From contig QNQO01000515.1 in the NCBI GenBank assembly GCA_003290165.1, forward strand, positions 558,001-622,000: 64,000 nucleotides of DNA, written 5' to 3'. The stretch is from Berberis thunbergii. Its lineage: Eukaryota; Streptophyta; Magnoliopsida; Ranunculales; Berberidaceae. Every line of letters begins with the position of its first letter. Position 1 is the first letter of the stretch. The position numbers were made by a program, and so were the translations under genes. Positions 56,793 through 64,000 of this stretch are shown here, in pieces. Below the pieces are notes generated by a model. It was given only the letters and a program-made list of their open reading frames with translations. It did no database searches and had not been told where the DNA came from.

Positions 56793-57612
56793 TCTCAAAG
56801 GGCATTACATTCCATTCGTAATGTCCAAAGGGAACATTGAAGGCAGTTTTATACCTATCCTTGGGATGGATTTGAATTTTCCAAAATCCAGACATGAGAT
56901 CAAACTTAGAGAATACACAAGCTGAGTGTAATCTCTTGAGAAGATCACGTTGATGAGGAATGGGATATCTAATCCAACGTAAAACCTGATTAAGAAATTT
57001 ATAGTTAATGACTAGACGAGGACTACCATGCTCAAGTTCAGCAGCTTTATGAACATAAAAAGCTGAACAACTCCAAGGAGATTTGGAATGGCAAATGAGA
57101 TTCTTCTTCAGCAATTGCTGAATTTCTTGTTTGCAATATTCCATAAGTTCATAATTCATTTGAATTGGTCGAGATTTTGTTGGAATTTTGTTCTCACGGA
57201 AATTTGGTTCATAGGGAAGAAACACACAGTGTTGTTTCCTATGCCAAAAAGCATTAGGAAGATCAGAGCATAATTCTTGTTTCAAATTTTCTTGATATTG
57301 AACAATTTGATATTGTAATTTTGGTTCTTTTATTTGTTCATCAATTCTTTTATATGCAATTTCTTGTTTTAATGAATTTAAATGTTGTTGTTTTTTAGCT
57401 AAGAAATTAAGAAATGAAACTTTCTGATTCATTTGATTAACTTCATAAATCTCAGGTTTAAACATAAATTTAAATTCAACATCAGTGCCTAAATAGGTAG
57501 CCTTAATACCATCTTTAGAGACTGTAAACGGAGAGATTGCAGAGATAAAAGGGGTAGCAAGAATCATTTTCTGTGACATGTTTTTACAAGAAGAAAATGT
57601 TGTTTGATACAA
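56793..57612 (-). pseudogene. Pararetrovirus copy A: reverse transcriptase, 5' part
   Basis: The frame covers the protease-to-reverse transcriptase linker and the fingers/palm start, up to the MPF motif that precedes the catalytic region, and then breaks into unrelated repeat sequence. The YIDD catalytic box is missing, so no polymerase activity is possible. Confidence 0.85.
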
Positions 57613-57724
57613 ACTTTATCTTTACAAATATGAGCATTTGTAAGCTTGTATTTAATTTGTAACTCAGAATTATATGTGGTATATAATTTCTGAGTGATGA
57701 TAGTAAAGTATTGTGCGAGAACAA

Positions 57725-57974
57725 TACCTTTTTAAATGCAATTCATATCTGCTCCTGAGTCTATTAGGGCTATTGTGGAAATTAAGATTTCTTTTTTGAT
57801 AAACAAATCAACAGAAACAAACCATTTCTGATTGGTTACTTGATGAGGAATACTTAGCTTTAAATTGCAAAGGAATTGAGGAGATGGTTCTTCTACGGGA
57901 ATTGCAGGTTCAGAAGAAAAAGCTATCTCTGGAACTTGGGGAACTGTATGCAGATTTTGGACTTTGAGATCCAA
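57725..57974 (-). pseudogene. Pararetrovirus copy A: aspartic protease remnant
   Basis: The catalytic motif ALIDSGADMN is visible, followed three residues later by an in-frame stop where copy B has an open codon. A further frame break lies near 57600. Inactive. Confidence 0.8.
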
Positions 57975-58025
57975 ATACAGTTGAGATTGTTTAAGTAAAG
58001 CAATATCTTTCTTGATATTATTTAC

Positions 58026-58984
58026 CTATTGCTGAAGGTCGGAAATACTAACCGGATGAGAAGTTGTAGATTTAAATCTATCAATAACTTCTTTATGACT
58101 ATAGAATGGTTGAACGACCTCAGGAACATGAGAAGTGGACGTTAAAGATTGTTTAATGTGTTGAAGATATTCAGTTTTTAACACTAGATCTTCAATTTTG
58201 TCAACGAAATCTAATAAAATACTAGATTGTTTTTTATTAGATAACATATTAATAGTTTTGGACGAACATTGTAGATTATTACAATGACAGGCTTGAGCAC
58301 CATCATCAGAATCATAAGAGATGTCTGAATCAGATGAAAAGCGATTGATGTGCATGATTTGCAATTCTTCATCAGAAGAATCTGCTTCAGAGTCCAAAAG
58401 AACATTAAGAAACATGTTCTTAACATCGTCAGGAGCTTGTAAAGCATGAATTTTTTGAGCCGTTCTGCAATTTTTTGCATAATGGCCTGGTCGTCCACAC
58501 TTAAAGCAAACAGACTTTGAAGTAGGATTGGACTTAAAAGGCTTCTTAAAATTTTCAGGCTTGGGCTTATGAGTCCCATGCTTCTTGGGCTTGCTATAGT
58601 ACTTATCCAAGTCCTTTGGGAATTGAGGCTCATAAGGTTTTTTGGATTTGTATTGACGAGCTGGATGAGATCTGTACAATTGTTTGGATTTAGATTGAGG
58701 TAATCAAAATCTTCAAATCCATATTGTTGACAGAAATCACCAAGTTCTTTGGGTCCTGAAATATGTTGTTTCTTAAGCTTATGTTTTAGCCTAAGATCAT
58801 TACATAATTGCAGAGCACATTTATTAATAAAGGAAATTAAATCACCATATGTAAGGCGGTCATATGGAATATCTCCTTGATATTGATCTTGTAATTTATT
58901 TCTAACTGTTTCTGCAAAAATAGCAGGTAGACCAGAAAGAAACTTTCGTTTCCAGAATGGATTACTTGCTTCAGATTGTTGCAT
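58026..58984 (-). pseudogene. Pararetrovirus copy A: capsid C-terminal region with zinc knuckle
   Basis: A basic Lys-rich segment precedes CFKCGRPGHYAKNC (CCHC zinc knuckle, about 58470-58515), then an acidic Ser/Asp-rich tail. A frame change near 58685 separates it from the upstream capsid region. The long alternative frame over the same bases is a shadow. Confidence 0.82.
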
Positions 58985-60009
58985 AACTTTTTTGAGGAAA
59001 ATGTCCTTATATCATCTGAAATGACTCGGTGTTGGAGATTTAAGAACCATAAGTAAATCTTTCGATTTACCTTGGAATTCACCTGGATCCCCAATAAAAT
59101 GTTTAAGAATGCTAACAATCAGGGTAATTACAGAATCAGGAATGAAATAGCCTTGGTCTGTTTTCATTGGTTGACCATCTGGACCAATTTTAATAGCTTG
59201 AACAATGGCTAATTGCTCTCCTAAGGTAAGATAATTATCCCACCATCCTTTGATAAGCCCAGAAAAGCCAACCATAATAAGCTGAGCAATAGCTTTATCA
59301 TCTTTGCCTTCACTACAATGAGTAGAGGCTAGCATGACCATTTCTTCAGTGACTTCAATGATACTTTCTTCAGATAAACCATCTATATTCCAGATATAGA
59401 GATTTCCTGTAGAAAATGTACCAAAGGCTTGTAGTCCACGTTCTTCATATTGCATATCAGGGAATGAAGGACGAGGATAATAATTTCTAGTTTTAGACAG
59501 TGGATTTTGATACTTGCCATAAGCTTGTGCTTTGCGAGCAAGCTTCATGGGATTGACCTGATATGGAATAAAATTTAATCTGTCCAATTCATCCATAGGA
59601 TCAAAATCTACACTTATGTCAGATTCAACAGACATATCTGGATTAGATAGAGTGTTGATCTGAAGTCTGGTATCAAGTTTAATGCTTCCAGTTTAGCATC
59701 AATATCCTTGAGTATTTGATTTGAATTTGAAAACATGTTTGAAGCTGCTGAAGTTGGTTGAAAGTATGTAGCTTTCTTTGCAGCTTCAGTATGTTGTTCT
59801 TGTAATTTTTTATCCTTTAAAGCATTTTGATATAGTTGATCTTGTACCAATTTATCTCCAAGTTCATGGAGAAGGATATTGGTATAATTGTTCTGTTGAA
59901 TAATTTTCCTTATTCCTTTGGCTTGACTTTCGGAAGCAGAGTCTTTCAAAGGATAAGCAACAAGATCTTGGCCCTTTGTAGCGAAAGTGAATTCCCTTAG
60001 TGGGGGCAA
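58985..60009 (-). pseudogene. Pararetrovirus copy A: capsid-region frames
   Basis: Two overlapping minus-strand frames (59614-60009 and 59012-59635). The first is a charged helix-rich segment, probably coiled coil. The second contains the capsid-like GWWDNYLTLGE region. The change of frame at about 59620-59635 is a lesion. The part near 59000 is separated from the zinc-knuckle region by another lesion. Confidence 0.7.
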
Positions 60010-60042
60010 AATTGAATTTATTGGTGGAGTCTCAGTAGAGTT

Positions 60043-61386
60043 TCAGATTTTGGAAGAAATATTGAGAACATGAACATTTTGAAGATGAACATTAAAGTAC
60101 CAGTCTAAGAAAGGTAAATTTTCTTTAAGTTCTTCACAAAATTCATAAAATTTCTTTCCTAAATCAGTTATTTGAGATTCTGTTGTTTGAGCATAAAATT
60201 GTTGACGTCTTTGCTTATTGTCTTCTGACATAAAGTCTGTTTGAATCTTTTTTTTATCAAGTTGAAAAGGTTTAGACAGACATTGTAATGAATTAACTTG
60301 AGGTGGAAAATTCAGTTCCGATTGTGTTGGAGATCGTTGTTCTTGATCAAATTCTTGTTCATTAGGAGGATGATAGATTGGTCGAGGGATCTGTGGATAC
60401 TGCGGATTAGGCCGAGTATCTGCAAGATCAAGATGAGGCAGAGCATCTGGTGGCGTTGCTCTGGTGACATGAGTAGGAGCGGTTCTAAAAGAAGCTTCAG
60501 ATCTACGTCCTGATTGGAAATATGAAGGGTTGAGTCTTGTAACTCTAGCTTCAGAGAATCGAAGTTCTACTGACCCATCAGGGAGAGTGAACACATGATC
60601 AAGCTGATTAGAAGGAGGTCTTCTTGGTACAGCAGCGCTTTGGATCTTCCATACATCTGGAAGAGTAACTTCATTCCATTGAATTGTCTTTGGGACAATT
60701 ACACTGGTTTTCTCCTTATTAGCTTGAAAAAGGATTGTGTATCCTTTCTCAAACTCTTGTAAAGCTTTTGGACTTAACTGAGTCTTCATAGCTTTAAATG
60801 TGATTTTATAGATAAGGGCTAAGGGTTTAGAACCTTCCAGCATATCATAACCGGAGGTTTGAATATTGAAAGTCAATGTTTCAAGGACATTTGGATCCTT
60901 TAAAGACACTGAGAAATTAGGGTAATAGTTGAAATACACTGGACCTGATGACAGAGTTGACTCTGCGATTCCAAGCAGAGAATCGTGAAACCTATTGTGT
61001 CTACAATCGCGGAGTACAATTAAGGCACATGCATCTAACCCTGTTCTTGTAAGTGGTTTGAGACCAATTTGGATCAAACCGATATGGATGTACTTGTAAT
61101 CTTGACTAAGTAAATAGTCAAGTGTTTGAGCAGAAAACAAATGTTTTGAATCTAAAGATCCATTGAGAGGCACAGTCTGTTCAACTATGTCAATGAGATC
61201 TTCAATTTTTGAGAGAAAAATGATTGAGAAACCTCATAAATCTTCTTGTATGGAACGGCTGGTATAGACCAGTTTTGTAAATCTTTTTCTACTTCTGGAA
61301 TTCTACATTCCATCTTGTTTTGTAAATTTGAAAGGCTTACGATATAGAGCCCTGATATCCTGAGTAACAATTGCTATCAGAGCCAT
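60043..61386 (-). pseudogene. Pararetrovirus copy A: movement protein (30K superfamily) region
   Basis: A long frame, 60043-61173, shows the central domain expected of caulimovirus cell-to-cell movement proteins, followed by a Pro-rich linker. An ATG at 61384-61386 (minus strand) is the probable original start, but two frame changes between about 61190 and 61330 disconnect it from the main frame. An in-frame TGA at 60043 separates this part from the capsid region, which continues in the same frame. Confidence 0.75.
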
Positions 61387-61640
61387 TCTTCTTTTTCACC
61401 GGGGAGATAGTGGTGAGTTCTAGGTGTCGTTGGTAAGCCAATTAAAGTATGTTGGTCAGCCGTTTTTGAATCCTAAGTAAGTCGCATGATGTTGGGCACA
61501 GTCTGAGAGGGTGAGGTGGTCCCATATATACCGGTGTTCCAGCTGTAGGTGTTCCAGGCACAGTGTTCCCGTTTTAACCCCAAGATTTAGAAAAATGTCT
61601 TTTATATCAAGAATGGGCTTCAGTCCATGGACCTGGGTTT
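61387..61640 (-). promoter_or_regulatory. Pararetrovirus intergenic region, promoter and leader
   Basis: Non-coding between the broken 3' end of copy B and the first frame of copy A. Minus strand shows TATATATGGG at 61530-61521, a plausible TATA box, about 135 bp before the first ATG. Role inferred from position. Confidence 0.45.
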
Positions 61641-62535
61641 TTCTTAAGCCTATTGTAAAGGGGCTTTAATAAAACACGAAGGCCTTTGTAGAAATCGGCT
61701 ACATAATTCAGAGATCCAAGAAATCTTTGTAATTGGGTTTTGTCCCGAATTCATCAGAAAATTTATCTGCAAAATCAATTGCGCTTGAAAAAGAAGTAAC
61801 CATACCATGATAAATAGTATGGCCAAGAAAATGAACTTTGGTTTGAAAAAGATTAATTTTGGTAGGTGATAAAACCAAACCATTTTTCTTAATACAATTT
61901 TCAAACTGATACAAGTGTTTCCAATGAGCTGAAATTGAGTCAGAAAAGACAAGTATATCATCGATATACACGATTGTAAAATGAGAAAAGGGAGAGAAAA
62001 TTTCATTCATGATGTTCTGAAATTCACTCGGTGCATTTTTGAGACCAAAGGGCATTACATTCCATTCGTAATGTCCAAAGGGAACATTGAAGGCGGTTTT
62101 ATACCTCTCCTTGGGATGGATCTGAATTTGCCAAAATCTAGACTTGAGATCAAACTTAGAGAAGACACAAACTGAGTGTAATCTCTTGAGAAGATCACGT
62201 TGATGAGGAATGGGATATCTAATCCAACGCAAAACCTGATTAAGAGGTTTATAGTTAATGACTAGACGAGGACTACCACGCTCAAGTTCACCAGCTTTAT
62301 GAATATAAAAAGTTGAACAACTCCAAGGAGATTTGGAATGGCGAATGAGATTTTTCTTCAGCAATTGCTGAATTTCTTGTTTGCAATATTCCATAAGCTC
62401 AAAATTCACTTGGATTGGTCGAGCTTTTGTTGGAATTTTGTTCTCACGGAAATTTGGTTCATAGGGAAGAAACACACAGTGTTGTTTCCTATGCCAAAAA
62501 GCATTAGGGAGATCAGAGCATAATTCTTGTTTCAA
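61625..62535 (-). pseudogene. Pararetrovirus copy B: reverse transcriptase
   Basis: The main frame holds the palm domain with the catalytic TIVYIDDILVFS at about 61940-61975 and a LGHTIYHG motif. A frameshift near 61740 moves the connection domain to another frame, and a stop follows near 61625. The RNase H domain that normally follows is not present before the leader of copy A, so the polymerase gene is incomplete. Confidence 0.85.
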
Positions 62536-63056
62536 ATGTTCTTGATATTGAACAATTTGAGATTGTAATTTTGGTCTTGTATTTGTTCATCAATTCTTTT
62601 ATATGCAATTTCTTGTTTTAATGAATTTAAATGTTGTTGCTTTTGAGCTAAGAAATTAAGAAATGAAATTTTCTGATTCATTTGATTAACTTCATAAATC
62701 TCAGGTTTAAACAGAAATTTAAATTCAATATCAGTGCCTAAATAGGTAGCCTTAATACCATCTTTAGATACTGTAAACCGAGAGATTGCAGAGATAAAGG
62801 GGTTACCAAGAATCATTTTCTGTGACATGTTTTTCACAAGAAGAAAATGTTGTTTTATACAAACTTTATCTTTACAAATATGAGCATTTGTAAGCTTGTA
62901 TTTAATTTGTAACTCAAAATTATCTATGGTATATAATTTTTGAGTGGTGATAGTAAAGTATTGTGCGGGAACAATACCTTCTTGAATGCAATTCATATCT
63001 GCTCCTGAGTCTATCAGAGCTATTGTGGAAATTAAGATTTCTTTTTTGATAAACAA
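62532..63056 (-). pseudogene. Pararetrovirus copy B: protease and linker
   Basis: ALIDSGADMNC, the aspartic protease motif, is intact here and the frame continues through the linker, then shifts at about 62570 relative to the reverse transcriptase. Upstream of 63056 a stop separates it from the capsid region. Confidence 0.82.
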
Positions 63057-63460
63057 ATCAACAAAAACAAATCATTTCTGAATGGTTACTTGATGAGGAA
63101 TACTTTTCTTTAAATTGCAAAGAAATTGAGGAGATGGTTCTTCTACTGGAATTGCAGGTTCAGAAGAAGAAGCTATCTCTGGAACTTGGGAAATTGTATG
63201 CAAATTTTGGACTTTGAGATCCAAATACAGTTGTGATTGTTTAAGTAAAGCAATATCTTTCTTGATAAAATTTACTTCATGCTGAAGGTCAGAAATACTA
63301 ATCGGATGTGAAGTTGTAGATTTAAATCTATCAATAACTTATTTATGATTATAGAATGGTTGAACGACCTCAGGAACATGAGAAGAGGACGTTAAAGATT
63401 GTTTAATGTGTTGAAGATATTCAGTTTTTAACACTAGATCTTCAATTTTGTCAACGAAAT

Positions 63461-63928
63461 CTAATAAAATACTAGATTGTTTTTATTAGATAACATATTA
63501 ATAGTTTTGGACGAACATTGTAGATTATTACAATGACAGACTTGAGCACCATCATCAGAATCATAAGAGATGTCTGAATCAGATGAAAAGCGGTGGATGT
63601 GCATGATTTGCAATTCTTCATCAGAAGAATCTGCTTCAGAGTCCAAAAGAACATTAAGAAACATGTTCTTAACATCGTCAGGAGCTTGTAAAGCATTAAT
63701 TTTTTGAGCCGTTCTGCAATTTTTTGCATAATGGCCTGGTCGTTCACACTTAAAGCAAACAGACTTTGAAGTAGGATTGGACTTAAAAGGCTTCTTAAAA
63801 TTTTCAGGCTTGGGCTTATGAGTCCCATGCTTCTTGGGCTTGCTATAGTACTTATCCAAGTCCTTTGGGAATTGAGGCCCATAAGGTTTTTTGGATTTGT
63901 ATTGACGAACTGGATGAGATCTGTACAA
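63461..63928 (-). pseudogene. Pararetrovirus copy B: capsid C-terminal region with zinc knuckle
   Basis: Equivalent to 58026-58679 in copy A. The knuckle reads CFKCERPGHYAKNC: all four metal ligands are kept, with Gly to Glu after the second Cys. A one-base loss in the T-run near 63481 ends the frame early compared with copy A. Confidence 0.82.
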
Positions 63929-64000
63929 TTGTTTGGATTTAGATTGAGGTAATCTAAAATCTTCAAATCCATATTGTTGACAGAAATCACCAAGTTCTTT

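Larger units (their letters stand above)
56793..61640 (-). mobile_element. Endogenous pararetrovirus, copy A (florendovirus-like Caulimoviridae), truncated
   Basis: On the minus strand, in order: leader with TATA box, movement protein, capsid-region frames, CCHC zinc knuckle, aspartic protease, and the first part of reverse transcriptase. This gene order and sequence type are those of endogenous Caulimoviridae common in flowering plants. The copy stops inside the reverse transcriptase at about 56792, where a TRIM-like repeat begins, so the catalytic box and RNase H are absent. Several stops and frameshifts occur. It cannot encode a complete virus. Genus is inferred; petuvirus-like is the alternative. 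Confidence 0.85.
61641..64000 (-). mobile_element. Endogenous pararetrovirus, copy B, partial and cut by the window edge
   Basis: Second copy in the same orientation, covering capsid zinc knuckle, protease and reverse transcriptase. It joins the leader of copy A directly, so the two lie head to tail. Over the shared 1.95 kb (56793-58750 against 62049-64000) the copies are similar at roughly 95% by eye. It runs off the right edge of the window. Confidence 0.85.

Noticed and set aside
58211..58984. 257-codon minus-strand frame overlapping the zinc-knuckle frame
   Set aside because: Only its first part belongs to the capsid region; beyond the frame change it is a hydrophobic shadow of the knuckle frame. 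The same shadow appears in copy B at 63472-63993.
61366..61390. TGCTATCAGAGCCAT on the + strand, resembling a Met-tRNA primer-binding site
   Set aside because: It is on the strand opposite to the viral genes and overlaps the probable first codons of the movement-protein frame, so it is unlikely to be a functional primer site in this orientation.
1..64000. Search for tRNA, rRNA or an intact ordinary host gene
   Set aside because: No tRNA-like or rRNA-like sequence was recognised, and every protein similarity seen is a fragment, a transposon or the endogenous virus. The search was by eye, so small RNA genes could be missed.

Overview
This window is nuclear DNA from a flowering plant, most likely a eudicot. 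It is made almost entirely of transposable elements, solo LTRs, gene fragments carried by transposons, and an endogenous pararetrovirus. The evidence is AT-rich sequence with GT/AG introns, plant-type CACTA, hAT, Ty3/gypsy and RTE-LINE elements, fragments of plant genes (AINTEGUMENTA-like/PLETHORA, SMC5, SEC14-like, RPA2, NBS-LRR, PPR), and a Caulimoviridae sequence. I see no clearly intact ordinary host gene and no rRNA, tRNA or CRISPR array. All boundaries were read by eye.

Layout. (1) 1-14.2 kb: LTR pieces of an Athila/Tat-like Ty3/gypsy family. Two of them lie tail to tail and form a ~0.7 kb-arm inverted repeat centred near 10.31 kb. The left LTR is split by an 8.1 kb CACTA element (1517-9618, target duplication GAT). 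That element has no transposase but carries, all on the + strand and with splice sites still visible, exons of an AIL/PLETHORA AP2 gene, SMC5, an RRM protein, an ABCG transporter and an unrecognised gene. (2) 14.2-19.65 kb: a complete-ended but frameshifted Ty3/gypsy element on the minus strand (LTRs 637 bp, duplication TAATT). (3) 22.1-31.0 kb: a second CACTA element (duplication TCT) with a degenerate Transposase_24 (TNPA-type) gene on the minus strand. It is split by a 3.86 kb hAT element (duplication GCCCACTT) with a nearly complete BED/hAT transposase. (4) 31.08-34.46 kb: a 3.4 kb solo LTR (duplication TTGCC).

(5) 34.85-52.37 kb: a third, giant CACTA element (17.5 kb including nested insertions, duplication ATA). 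It holds fragments of a membrane methyltransferase, a SEC14-like protein, RPA2, an NBS-LRR protein and a PPR gene, plus an RTE-type LINE and a non-autonomous gypsy element (47079-50015, duplication CACAT) that itself carries an alpha-mannosidase fragment and splits the PPR pseudogene. (6) 52.4-56.8 kb: LINE tail, TRIM-like tandem repeat and a 377 bp hAT MITE. (7) 56.8-64 kb: two head-to-tail, defective copies of a florendovirus-like endogenous pararetrovirus on the minus strand. The first is truncated in the reverse transcriptase and the second appears to lack RNase H.

The genes here do not form a pathway. What links them is repeated capture and rearrangement of host coding sequence: at least two CACTA elements and one LTR element each carry host exons, and target duplications let the nesting order be read. 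The most unusual items are the multi-gene Pack-CACTA elements and the retroelement carrying the mannosidase segment.
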